Shown: positions 11,301 to 22,470 of the stretch, piece by piece
Layout of the letters: each line of letters starts with the position of its first letter
How positions within the stretch are numbered: the stretch's first letter is position 1
NCBI RefSeq assembly: GCF_005239225.2
Contig: NC_133287.1
Coordinates: forward strand, 17,364,519-17,428,518
Direction: 5' to 3'
Source: Populus alba
Taxonomy: Eukaryota > Streptophyta > Magnoliopsida > Malpighiales > Salicaceae
Length of the DNA: 64,000 nucleotides
The notes under the pieces: generated by a model
Told to the model about the DNA's origin: nothing
What the model saw: only the letters and a program-made list of their open reading frames with translations
Databases searched by the model: none
Position numbers and translations under genes: made by a program

Positions 11301-13822
11301 CTCTAGTAAAAAACAGAATACGTTGCTCTTAGCTTCTATGGTTACTTGAAAACTGACCCAAAATTGTATAAAGAGGCCAAAAGGACAGAGCTGAAGAACA
11401 TGTATAATATAGTCCTTCACAGAAACATGTTTACAGAGCAATGGAATCATCGCATCGGCGTTAGTGCTAACAATTGTCCTGGAGATCTCAGATATTTTAT
11501 TGACCATGTAATTGAATCATTGATTTTGTTTTCACTTTCCACTCACCACACTTTGCCATCCTAATCAAACCCAAACATTGCAAATACCAGCAATTAGTTT
11601 GGTTTTTCAACAATTCACACACCCTAAACATTCAAGAAAATGTAACATGTCAAATGATGAACAACAACCCAACCGGGTGAGTTTGCAAAACTTAAATAAT
11701 GTGATGGGCAAGAACTTCTGTCCCTTCACACAAATCTTCTGTGACAAACTTTACAGTTGTGTACATCAAACTCTTTTGCAAAGAAAGGAAAAATTAACAA
11801 CTTAAATACTTGAAAGCAATTTCAATTAAAAGAGAGATGAAAAAAAAAATGTCAGGATTATGATAACTATGGTTTGAGTCGTTTGGTTTCCTTTAAACTA
11901 GACACTACAAGTGGCTTTCTTCTTTCCAAGTGCTGTGAGGAAATTTGGACTATCTTTTGCAAAAAGAAACACTGCCCACACTAAGTAAACACAAATTCTT
12001 GCTTTTTTAATGAAAAAATTTACTTTCACCTCTTGCAGTCATCTAAAAATATATGAAAGCAAATCACAAGTGAAAAGAGACAAAAGCAACATCATAATAC
12101 TCCTGATCAGCAGAAACAAAAATATTGAACACAACACAGTAACAAATAATGAATAACCAAATCCAAATAAGCTCCATCACATAAAACCTAGCAAAATGAC
12201 TGGTAACAGCAAGGAAAAGTTTTAAAAAAGACAAACAACTTACCACAATTCCATCGACCTTTTGCCCGAAAGAAAGCCTCATCTCGATTAACACAAGAAG
12301 GATGATAAGCCTTAGAGCAACCCCTGTACAAGCAATTATATATCAAAACCATTAAAAAAAACAATAATAATAACACCTAACACAATAATGAGCATAGAAC
12401 TAGAATTACAAAACACGGAGCAATGCTTCAACAGTTAGTTCATTATTTTTACCTGCGATCACACAGCACAAGTTCACCTCCATCAAAACAAATGAAACAG
12501 ACATCCTCCTCCATCTTTTTCTTCGATGTTGCTCTAGAGGGAGTTTTAGCATTCTTTCCCCGCTTCCTCTTCCCACCACCACTTCTACCCACTTCTTCAA
12601 CTCCGTCCCCCACTCCTTCAGCTTCATCTGCCATATCATCTCCTTCATTCCCTTTCTCTGCCATTTCCATTTCTGTATCCTCTTCCTTATCACCTTCCTC
12701 TGCCACGTCAATCATTTTTGTCTCCATAGCTTCCCCTTCCTCGTTAATAGCCTGCTCTGTCCCTCCCGCAACATCAGTTGTTTCTAATTGCCCTGCCACC
12801 ATAATTTCCTCTGCAATGTCTGTCATTTCATTTTTCTCATCTTCTCCCATTTCCTCTGCAATGTCTGTCATTTCAACCTGCAATGCTGACTGCTTTTCGT
12901 CATTAACTTCTATCTTCTCCGCCTTCTCTTCCTCCACAATCTCAGTCATTCCAACCCGCTCCACATCCTCCGTTTCCCTTGCAACATCAGCAACAACTTC
13001 TGTCTTCTCCACTTTCCCTTCCTCCACAACGTCAGTTATTTCCCTCTGCTCCACCGCCTCCATTTCATCCCCCACACCATATATTTCCGTATTCTCCACT
13101 CTCTCCTCTTCTTCTTCGTTCACCCTCACAGTTTTAGTTTCATTCACCACACTATCCATCTCCACCTTGTCCACCACGTCCGCACCCTCTTTTTTCTCTT
13201 CCACTACATCCGCATTCTCCATATTCTCAGTATTCTCAGCTTCTGCCAATTCCTCTTTCACTTCAGCTACTTCCTCTTCCATTGTCTCTACTTCCTGACT
13301 CGATGTCTCGGTCTCTAATTCCGCTGCCACGCCAGCAACGCCCTCAGTTTCGGTCTCCATTTCATTGTTTCCAGCATTCGCATAACCGCTCACATCCTCA
13401 TTCCTCTCCTCTTTAGCAGCCAAATCTCTATTTTCCACTTCTTTCTCAGCAACCTCTCGCGGTGCCTCAATCTCTCCACTCCCCTCTGTAGCCTCCGCGA
13501 ACTCCTCGCCTTCGCGTCCCTCGATCACCAAATGTTGAGGAGAAACCGATCCAGAGTCGCCTACAACAAAATCCTGAGCATCGCTCATATCGACAACTGT
13601 TGTTTGTGTTTGAGATTGTGGCGGTTGTGATTGTTGTTGTAGTAAATCGGTATCAGTAATACGTAGTTGAGACGCATTCGACTCGTTCAACTCGGCCACA
13701 GACTCCGTGTCTGTTGTTGTTGTTGTAGTAGTTGTTATTGTGGTTGTTAAATTAGATTCGTTTTCGAGTTCAATAGAACTTCTTGAAGGGTTTATTGAAT
13801 TCTCTTCTTCTTCGGTTTCCAT
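2364..13822 (-). CDS. NERD: NERD-type PHD-SWIB-Plus3-GYF-CCCH chromatin protein (CCCH19/44 class)
   Basis: Ten coding exons: 13822-12453, 12323-12244, 10166-9979, 8639-7724, 7627-7500, 7162-7103, 7028-6978, 5811-5741, 4704-4550, 4441-2364; 5097 bp, 1698 residues. Phases agree throughout. Order: acidic N-terminus; PHD finger from CFIC (442) through WNCGWHLC into exon 3; SWIB about 659-736; Plus3 about 796-930; GYF about 1129-1184 (GPFSMVQLRKW then NTGYFP); Gly-Trp repeats about 1480-1620; C-terminal CCCH, C1679-x7-C1687-x5-C1693-x3-H1697. Arabidopsis NERD binds histone H3 and, through GW motifs, AGO2, and acts in a non-canonical siRNA-directed DNA methylation route; the same role here is inferred. 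Start is ATG 13822; the frame is open upstream without an ATG. Intron 8 is AT-AC (listed separately). The intron 9 donor, GTCCTT, is weak but is the only one that keeps phase. ZFCCCH44 is the alternative paralogue name. Confidence 0.93.
2640..2940 (-). repeat. Coding minisatellite encoding NERD GW repeats
   Basis: Within the last NERD exon, units of roughly 50-65 bp repeat about six times in frame. Each encodes a variant of GWG-(A/P)-P-x-Q-x-P-x-N-A-N (GWGAPVQGQAPGNAN, AWGGAPVQGQAPGNA, GWGPSGQGPAPTNAN, GWVPPSQGPPPP). Adjacent units are nearly identical at DNA level (the block matching GCATTTCCAGGTGCTTG recurs). These are AGO-hook-type GW/WG motifs. Confidence 0.8.
4705..5740 (-). other. NERD: U12-type AT-AC intron in NERD
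   Basis: The 1036-base intron starts with ATATCCTTT (5740-5732), the AT-AC U12 donor consensus, and ends in AC (4706-4705). A TCCTTGAC branch-site match lies at 4722-4715, placing the branch adenosine (4716) 11 nt from the last intron base. Using these borders joins HRK-E-LRECVEKL in frame. The nearest GT-AG choice would insert four extra residues (YPLL) at a conserved junction. All three U12 signals agree, so this is unlikely to be chance. Confidence 0.92.
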
Positions 13823-14160
13823 TTGGGAGAGATTGAAAAAAAAATTGAGAAACCCTAAAAACAATTAGGGTTTTGAGTTTTTAGGTGAAATTCGTGTCGT
13901 TTTTTCCTAAAATGTATACACAGAGTAAATAACAAATTTGAGAGAGAAGAATTCGCGCAGGAGATAAATTGCGTTTGGAAAAGAAGGCACCTTCAAAATA
14001 CCGCATCTACCCCTAATCTAAATGGGCCTTAACTTGTTAGGTGATTTTGGGGCAAAGCACATCCATAATGAGCAAGTGCAAAGAACTGTAGCTGTCGTCG
14101 ACACGATGCCTTTCTTCCGTTGGACACCGTGTTGTTTAAATAGTTATTTAGATAGGTTTT
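13823..14160 (-). promoter_or_regulatory. NERD 5' UTR and promoter region
   Basis: Sequence immediately upstream of the NERD ATG on the minus strand. It is less AT-biased than the desert beyond and carries two AAACCCTAA-type telobox-like motifs (around 13850-13875). No clear TATA box is seen, which is usual for a housekeeping chromatin gene. Transcription start not determined. Confidence 0.4.
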
Positions 14161-14345
14161 TATTTTTTTTAATGGGTTGTTGTTTAAAATATTTTTAGTT
14201 TAAAAATATGTTAAAATAATTTTTTTATTTTTTTTAAATTTATTTTTGATATTATCATATTAAAATAATAAAAAAATATTAAAAAATATATTTTTTCATA
14301 AATTTTTAAAAATATATTTTTACCGTAAAAATACACTCTAATTAT
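14160..14345. repeat. AT-rich MITE-like repeat
   Basis: Shares the T-block/A-block core (TTTTTGATATTATCATATT and AAAATAATAAAAAAATATT) with copies listed elsewhere in the window. The ends are eroded and I could not define target duplications. Confidence 0.4.
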
Positions 14346-14501
14346 ATTTGTGGTCGGCACCCCGCTATAAAACAGGATGAACCTTCAAAACTTGATATAA
14401 TCTCTAAAAAATTACAACTTATAAAATCTTGTATCCAGGTTTAATTAAAAAACTTAATTTTCAACTAATTTAGTTTTAAATAATAAAATCATGAAAAAGT
14501 A

Positions 14502-16221
14502 TACATATACTAAAAGAAAATGATGCTTTCCTGTAAAAATGATATAATTATAAATTTTTCTAAATTTTTTTTACTGTAACGAAACTGTAGAGTGGTAAAA
14601 TTGTAATTTTTTTCTTTTTCTTTTTTATGAAAACAAGTTTTTCTTATACTTGTTTTCTCTTTATTCTTGGTATTTTTATCATTTTACACTTGTCTTCTTT
14701 ATTACCATTTTTATCTTTATTTTTTTGTAATAATTTTTTGGTTTTTCTTTACATTTTTTATAAAAAATATTATTTTTATTTTTTACACTTTGAATATTTA
14801 TCACTATACACCTAACCTATTTATATCATTCTTTTTAATCTTATCTTTATTCTTTTGTAAATTGTTTTCCTTACATTTTATTTTTAAAAACTTATTATAC
14901 AAAGATTAAGGAAATGGTGTTTCAGGGTAGTAATTATAACATTGTTCCAATCTTCTGCTATATTAAAAACTAGTTTGAGATTTACATGTTTTTATTAACA
15001 CATGTGATATTTATTGTGTTTTCTTATATATAAACATCGACTTTTTGATTCACAGTTATATTTTTTACTCAATGTCAGAAAACGTGCTAAAAACATCTAC
15101 ACATTTATTCTTTTGCGTTATAAAAAAATTATTTGACCAACAGCAAGGCAAGTTGAATAAACACATTAGCACTTTATATTTTGCATTTATTGGTACATAT
15201 TTTTTGTATTTATTGGCACATATGGTTCTCTATTTATTTAATTAAATGCATGCATGAGCCTTTTGATTTATAATTAGAATTTGAAAAAAAAAAAAAACAT
15301 TTTAGAAGCTTGTATATTTATTTATTTTTGCCAAAAGAATTTTTGTTGCAGGTCACATAACTAATACATAAATAGAAATGGTGTTTTCCTATAGAAATGA
15401 CATAATTGTAACTTTTTCCAATTGTTTTTTTATGTAGCAATGGCAAAATTATAATTTCCATATATTTTTTTTTAGAAAATAAGTTTTTCTTATATGTTTT
15501 TCTCTTTATACTTGGCATTATTATCATTTTACACTTGGGCCTACTTATCACCATTTTTTCTTCTTATCTTTATTTTTTTTTAGTCTTTCCTCTCCTTTTT
15601 TTACACTTTTTTTTGGAAAAAAAAATATAATTTTCTATTTTTTACACTTTGAATGTTTATCACTCAACAATTGACCTATTTATACCCTTTTTTTTGTTCG
15701 TATCTTTTTTCTTTTATAAACAAAAAAATTATTTTTTTTCTCACTTTTTTTTGTAAAATTATTATAGAAAGATTAAGGAAATAGTGTTTCACTATAGTAA
15801 TTGCAACATTGGTTCCATTCTTCTGCTATGTTAAAAATTAGCTTGAGATCTTACATGTTTTTATTAACACGTGTGATATTTATTATATTTTATTATATAT
15901 AAGTATCGACCTTTTAATTCACAGTTATATTTTTTATTCAATGTCAAAAAAAAAAGCGCTTATAAAACATACACATTAATTATTTTGCGTTCAAAAAATT
16001 ATTTAACATGCAACGAGGCGAGTTGAATAGACGCATTAACACTTTGTTTTTTGCATTTATTGGCATGGATGGTTCTTGATGTATTTAATTAAAAACATGT
16101 TTAGAATTTTTTGTTTATAATTAGAATCTTTTAAAAAAATACATTTAAAAAGCTTGCATATTTGTTTTTTTTTTTCAAAAAAATTATCCGACCCGCAGCA
16201 AAGCGCATGTCAAATAACTAG
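14502..16221 (+). mobile_element. Tandem dimer of a Helitron-like non-autonomous element
   Basis: Two diverged head-to-tail units, about 14502-15364 and 15365-16221 (863 and 857 bp). Both open with a block like AGAAAATGATGCTTTCCTGT, share a middle block (TTCTGCTATATTAAAAACTAG versus TTCTGCTATGTTAAAAATTAG class, offset about 865) and end near a GC-containing stem followed by CTAA or CTAG before T. Unit 2 ends CCGCAGCAAAGCGC...AACTAG|T, which resembles the hairpin plus CTRR-T end of plant Helitrons. No Rep/helicase coding. Classification is inference; the tandem duplication itself is visible. Confidence 0.5.
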
Positions 16222-17750
16222 TATAAATCTAAAAAAAAACTTATCAGAGAAAAAAAAACTAATAATAAAAAAATAAGGATCAAATTTGACAGAAAAAACT
16301 CAAAGAAGGTGAAGTTGTAAAAAATTTTAAAAAAGATCTTAAATAAAACAAATGACAATTAAAAAAAATAAAGATCAAATTTTAAAGATTAAAAAATGGT
16401 AGGAGTTAATGAAACATTTTTTATTTTATAGATCATTCAAAAGTAAAAAAATATATATAAAAATTAAAAGGGCAAGGAGCAAATGTGAAAGAAAAAATAA
16501 TTGTAAGGGTTAGTCTGAAATTTCAAAGGAGTTTACACTAAATTTGAGGAGAGAGAGAAGTAAATGATGTTGACACCAAACCATAAATGTGTTTGTGACA
16601 TGCGTCACCCCATCGCAAAGGGGACACTAAGATCATTCAAACACATTTGGTTATTAGTTAACTCCACATGCACAACTTGAAGGGAGCAAAAGGTGTCCAC
16701 TTATTGACGCATGCTAAACACATGTTAGCATGGTTTTTAATAACACATATTATATAATTAATTACAATAATATCCCTGAGTAAACTTCACAATAACAATA
16801 AAAATAATGTAAAATGATAAAAAAGAAAAAAAAAAAAAAAAGCTTTTTTGAGAAAGTTATATTGATTTTGTCCTTTAAGGCAATATAATACTTTCACTAT
16901 TAAAAAAAAATAAAAATACCATAACACCCCTGATTGAAAGGCATTGTATTTTTTATTATAGGGATAAATAAGTAATTTTATTTTCCTTTGAAAATAAAAT
17001 TACTAACTTAGCCCTGCACAAATTGTTAAAGACAATTGCTGTAAATCCTCAACCTAAAAATCAGTAAATTGGTGTTAAATAGGGTAACTCTTAATTGAAA
17101 ATGATTAACAATGAGTGAAATTATTGCAATTTGGGAAGAAAATTCTAGGTGAATTGATTTAGATTTCAGATGAGATAAAGTAATATATTGATATGCGAAA
17201 TACCAGCCCAGTGATGAATCGTGTAAATTCCCTAATAGGATAAAAGAATTATGCAAAGGAAAAATTTTATAAACTGAGATGATAATAACAACAATAATAA
17301 TAATAGAGTGGAATTCTAAATAAAATAATGTATAACTTTTACACGTAAAAACGTTTGATCGCCAATATAAGCCCCACGTACAATTGTGCAATTTTAACCG
17401 AAAGTAGTGAAAATTTTGAAGGAAATTTTACAATGATTATGAATGGGATCCCTCAATGGATTATTTTAAAAATCATGATGATTTAAGTAAATAAAATAAT
17501 AAGCAAATTCATATTTTTGGAGTTAAATTAACTATTGTCCAGTTTTACAGGATTAAGCATAACACTTAATTTGATTGTTGGATTAGACTAAAATTTTATG
17601 AGGAGTTTCATGACATATTATTTTATCTTATTTTATAATTCCAAGATAATCGAAGTTTAAGAAGGTCTTGCAAGAGCGACCATAATAAAAAAAAATACAA
17701 AAACAAATAGCATATGGGCTCATTAATGACATTATCATAATTTTGGCTAA
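16222..17750. other. Spacer with dispersed-repeat debris
   Basis: 16222-16550 is purine-rich (GGATCAAATTTGACAGAAAAAA type) and resembles 42230-42330; with 14380-14501 it looks like a dispersed repeat split by the Helitron-like dimer, since the matching sequence at 42105-42330 is contiguous. 16560-17750 holds no coding sequence that I can support. Confidence 0.4.
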
Positions 17751-20060
17751 ATCCTTCTTTCCTTTACTATTCTATCCGAGAGCTCTTTAAAGAAGGGAGA
17801 GCTGGATATTTTTTTCTCACTCTTTCTTGAAGATGGGTGCTTATTCTTCTAAAATCATGGGTTAGAGAGTGTATGTGTGTGATTTTTTATTAGGGAGACT
17901 CATCCAATAAAGAAACACCAAAGAAAAATGGGTTAGGAGGAGAGAAGTTAGAGAGGGAAAGTGTTCAAAATGAAGGGAAAGTTTGGGTTTCAGAGAGAGG
18001 AGAAGCAAAATCCTTGGAGATATGGTGAAGAGCTTATTAAATTGAGTTTGAAATTTATTAGTATGGTGTTCTTCCTTATGTATTTTCTTATTTGATGGGT
18101 TTAATGGTGGAAGAATAGAAAAGTCTCGTATTCTTAAATTTAGGGTTCTTGAAACTAATTAGGGAAAAAAAGGAGATTGTTATGAATTGTGTAATTTGAC
18201 ATGGAATGAATGTAATATAGGGTATAAATGATGGTTAAATTTTGATTTGGTGTGTTGTGTGTGTGTGGTGTTTTAGTAGGATATATGATTTTTTATGTTG
18301 GATTTGTGATGTAGAGAAATTAAAAAAAGAAAGATAAAAGCGTGTTAAATTTTGATATTGAATGTTTATGAAGGAATATGAAAGTCTAAGATATTGTTAG
18401 TAAAGTAGAGTTTTGTTTGGGTGTGTGAATTACATTCATGGAAGTTTAGAAATTTGTTTAAGTTGTATAAGAACTTGTTAAATTGGATTGTGTGTAGTGT
18501 TTTGGTATTTATAGTATGGAAATTAACATACTTGAAAAAAATGAATTGAGGAGACTATGAAAAAAATCATATGTTTTATGAATGAAATGAAAGGGTGAGA
18601 ATGACAAGAGTGGTTGTGAAGTTGAGTTAGGATGTATGAACTTATTTTGGGAGTGTTTTGGAAAAATCAAGTGAAATATTGTGAAATTATATGTTAATTT
18701 AATGTGTATGTGTGAGAAACATGATATGGGATAAATTTGATATGAGTATGTGTTTAAGAAAGATTCTTGGTTGGATATGTGAATTTCATGTAATATGTGT
18801 GTTTGGGGGGAAGTTGTGGATTTTAAGTTTGAATTAATTTATGATATTGAATACTTATACTATAATGTGGAGGCCTTATAAATTGTAAATGAAGTGTATT
18901 TCTTGTATTAATAAATACCTGACATGTTGTGATATATGTTTAGAAAGTGTAGAAATGAGGTTTGAATACCTTGATGTTGAAATGATTAAATGAAATGTAT
19001 ATTTTGTTCCATAATTGGAAGAAATATGTTTGAGGTTGTGTTAAAAAAATTATAACAAATTATGAATGTTGTTTAAATTTGCCAAATTGTTAGGTTAGAG
19101 AATTTTAGAAAATTTGAGAAGTTAATCATGATAATTTGATTAATTTGCATTGTCTTAAATGCTAAACGTGTTGATGGTATGTTGGAATTATTTTGTGTGC
19201 GTGTTGATGGTATGTTGGAATTATTTTGTGTGCGGTGTGAGGAAGATTTCCTTGTTTGGATTATATGTGATGTTTATAGTGGTTATTTTGAATGTGTAAG
19301 TGGTCGTTGATATGTTTAAGGGGATTGAGTATGTTCAAATACCAAGTATAAGATAGTTTAAAGTCAATGTTCACCTTGGATTTAATAAAATGTTGGAGAT
19401 TGAAACTTGCTAACGAAAAACTAGGTCATTAAAATTCATTGATGAAAATGAATAACAAAATGTTCAAGCGTTAATTGTTATAATAAAAACATGAGATAAT
19501 GTAAATGAATTCAAGTGATAAATAAAAATATTATATCCATGAACTTGCTTATAAAAATATTTGATTATGTGAATTAGTAAATATGGTGAAAGGATTGAGT
19601 GCTAATTTGAAATGTTTTATTGGAATGTAGAAGAAGAGTTTGGAGTGGAACCCAACTTCTTACAAACATGTATTAAATCAAAAAGTTATCATGGCATTGA
19701 TATGCCTATAGATACATTTAAGATGTGAATGTTTGATTGTTTGATTTTAATAAATATTAGTAATTATGATGGTACGAGTATTGATTTCATGATCCTATGT
19801 GTTTACAATCACCTTCTCTCAAAATACTTAGATTTTGATATAGTGTTATCAAAATATATTGCTTTTCATATTGAACAGTATCTTGTAATGTCAGACAGAA
19901 GTTTGTAAGCAAAATTTATATGTATGAAATTAAGAAAGAGTTGCAACCTTAGAATTTTATATGTATAAGCATGTATCATAATACTTGATGATGAAAATGA
20001 TGGATGATGAGTCTAAGATTACAAATAAGGCTCTGGAAAAAAAATTACCCCATTTAACAA
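17750..20060 (+). repeat. G/T-rich LTR-like sequence, unclassified
   Basis: Strand-asymmetric, G/T-rich and devoid of long ORFs; opens with a purine-rich GAGAG leader around 17780-18020. The composition resembles the untranslated part of long plant LTRs (compare 58650-60640). An exact 33-bp tandem duplication lies at 19168-19233. No termini or target duplications were found, so this is only a candidate. Confidence 0.3.
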
Positions 20061-22470
20061 GTACATGACAATTGTGAGAGGTGAAAAAATACATTGAAAG
20101 TTCAAGTCATTACAATTGTATCATGATGAAAAGATTAACTTGCCTCCAATATATAATTTAAAAGTTTTTTGAACTACGAGCAATTTCTTCAATTTACTAT
20201 TCCAATGTGTAACATCATTGCATAATTTTATTATTCAATATTTACATATATAATCTGCACATATTTCAAGGAAATTATTATTATTATTACATATAAATAT
20301 CAATTCTGACTCAATAAAAAATTTGACAGAGTTTCCCCTATAAATCGATATACCAAGTTATTAACCTTTTCACATCCTTCTTTCTTAGCACATTATCCAT
20401 TCTCAATTTTGATCCAACCATCATGGATCATGTCTCATGTAAATTCACCATCATTGTCTATTATCTTAACAATTCAATGGTACATTTCAAACATAAATTG
20501 AAATATAACTTATTCCTAATATCAATACACATAATACAAATAAAATATTAACTCTACACAATATAATGTACATAAAGATTAAATTTCATGCCTCGAAATG
20601 ATAATATAAACAGTACATGTATCAAAATCCTATATTAATTAATAGTATATAAACTTTTACAATTAAATACAATTCCCAGAGTGATGATATAACATTAGCA
20701 TTACATGTTTTCAATTACTACACTAATAGTTCTAATTATACAATCAAAAGATTTGAACATAACATTTACAATAACTATACAATAAGATGATATATTAATT
20801 ATTCCTACTCTGGATAGGACTATGAGGAACTTATACTTAAATATTTTATTCATTAAATAAAATTTCAATATCCAGTATCAAATAAATTCATATCTATAAT
20901 TTCTCCTATTTATCTCCGATACATTCAGCATACCGGTATTACTAATTTCTACAATTACAAATAATGCATACGATGATTCAATTAATGCCACTACTCCAAT
21001 AACCCCTATCGGTTACCCAATAAATCGGCAAGTTACCCAAATCCGATAACCCCACACAGTTACCAAAAATCTCGACAATCTTTCTAATTGTCTTTCATTT
21101 GATAACCCTTTATCGTTACCAATTATAGCAATCCATCTTGTTGCCATTAATTTGATAACCCCTCATGGTTAATAATAATTCTAGCAATCCATCTTATTAT
21201 CATTAATCCGGTGACTCCTCATGGTTACCACTAATTCTTATTACCTTAGCTTCTTCTTTTTTTCTTTGTATATAAGATACATATCTAAGTAACTGAATGA
21301 TTTGAAGTTACAATTATAAACATAAAATTCTAAAATTTAAATGAGGTGGGAAACACCTACCTCCTGCTTGTGATGATCCTGATCCTCTTAACTAAGCTCT
21401 TATCCTAGCAACTGCCTCTGTAATAATAGCATTTTTCCACTCATTATGAACTTATTCATAAACCTAATATGCCTAATTTCAAGGCACAACAAGTTTTGTT
21501 TTAAATAAATCATCACATCAAATAATCCAATTATTTGCTAACCATATTTCTCAAAATATCAAGTATTATGTTTCATTATCAATCAACATACACTATTTCT
21601 CACACTTCTAGTGAATTTCAAAACATCATCAACATGTTTACACTAACAGAATCAACATGATTTCACTATTCATGTATATTTTGTATAGGTAATGCATCAT
21701 TCATCTTACAACAATTCACTTACAATGTCCTTACATACAATTTATATAAAATGTTTTTATATTTTCCCTTACCATGGCCAACTCCTTTGCCTTCCCAACA
21801 ATCATAATTTTTTCTTCAATTTTGTTCCTTGATTCACACATATACACATTAAAAAAACACATTATTCCAATTCACCTCTAATTTTTTGTTCCATGGCTGG
21901 TCATGCATCATAAAACATAACTATGAATTTTGTCAAATTTTGTTATAATTTCACTAGTTTCATAACTATATGCAAACCAAGAATCCTAGTTTAAACTAAT
22001 TTTTCAAAAACCTCAATCCATCAATTTCAAACCCTAGGGACAACTTGAAAATCTTAACTCAATATATCTACTTCTCATGTAACCTTGTTAAATTAAAAGG
22101 AGAATATCTTACCAAGTACTTGTACAAGCTTTAAATGTGTTCCAAAAGGCTTCATATAATTCTTTTCCTTTCCTTGGCCAGCCCTCCCTCCACCGTTCTT
22201 TACCTCCTCTTGCTTAATATCTTCTTAATTTAGTGTGTAGTGTGTAGCACACTTAATTTCTATTTATCTTCAAGATTTTTCTCTTTAATTTTCACATTTC
22301 TCCCAAGTTTTTCTTAGAATTCTCTAGAGTCCTCTCTTCTTTTTTATTTCCTTTGTTGATCAGCCAAACATTCCCCTCCCCTAACACACACACACCACAA
22401 TTTGATTGATTTCTTTTTTGTCCCACTTTTGAACCTTTTATTTTTCCGGGTAAGTTTTTATATATTCCAG
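20060..22470 (-). repeat. LTR-like sequence in opposite orientation
   Basis: Read on the minus strand, a TATA-like ATATATAAAAAC (near 22460) precedes a GA-rich leader and a long non-coding G/T-rich tract. A degenerate array of about five ~55-bp units lies at 20985-21240 (GGTAACCATGAGG...GGGTTATC), and a GGAGGTAGGTGTTTCC block at about 21345-21365. Architecture matches long LTRs of Ty3/gypsy elements with internal minisatellites. No paired LTR or coding region was found. Confidence 0.35.
20985..21240 (-). repeat. Degenerate ~55-bp minisatellite (about five units)
   Basis: On the minus strand each unit begins GGTAACC/GGTAACG/GGTAACT, followed by a GGGTTATC block and, in three units, AGATGGATTGCTA or AGAAAGATTGTCG. 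Units start roughly 55 bases apart and have drifted to perhaps 70-80% identity (estimated by eye). Confidence 0.55.

Noticed and set aside
12423..13298. 291-codon plus-strand ORF rich in Ser/Thr/Val
   Set aside because: It is the antisense shadow of the acidic NERD exon 1, where Glu and Val codons read backward as Ser, Phe and Asn/Asp.
17026..17391. 121-codon minus-strand ORF in the gene desert
   Set aside because: Ile/Ser/Phe-rich, AT-driven composition, no domain and no promoter context.
20985..21240. CRISPR-like array (repeat plus spacer spacing)
   Set aside because: Repeats are degenerate and continuous without unique spacers, and the context is a plant nuclear LTR-like region.
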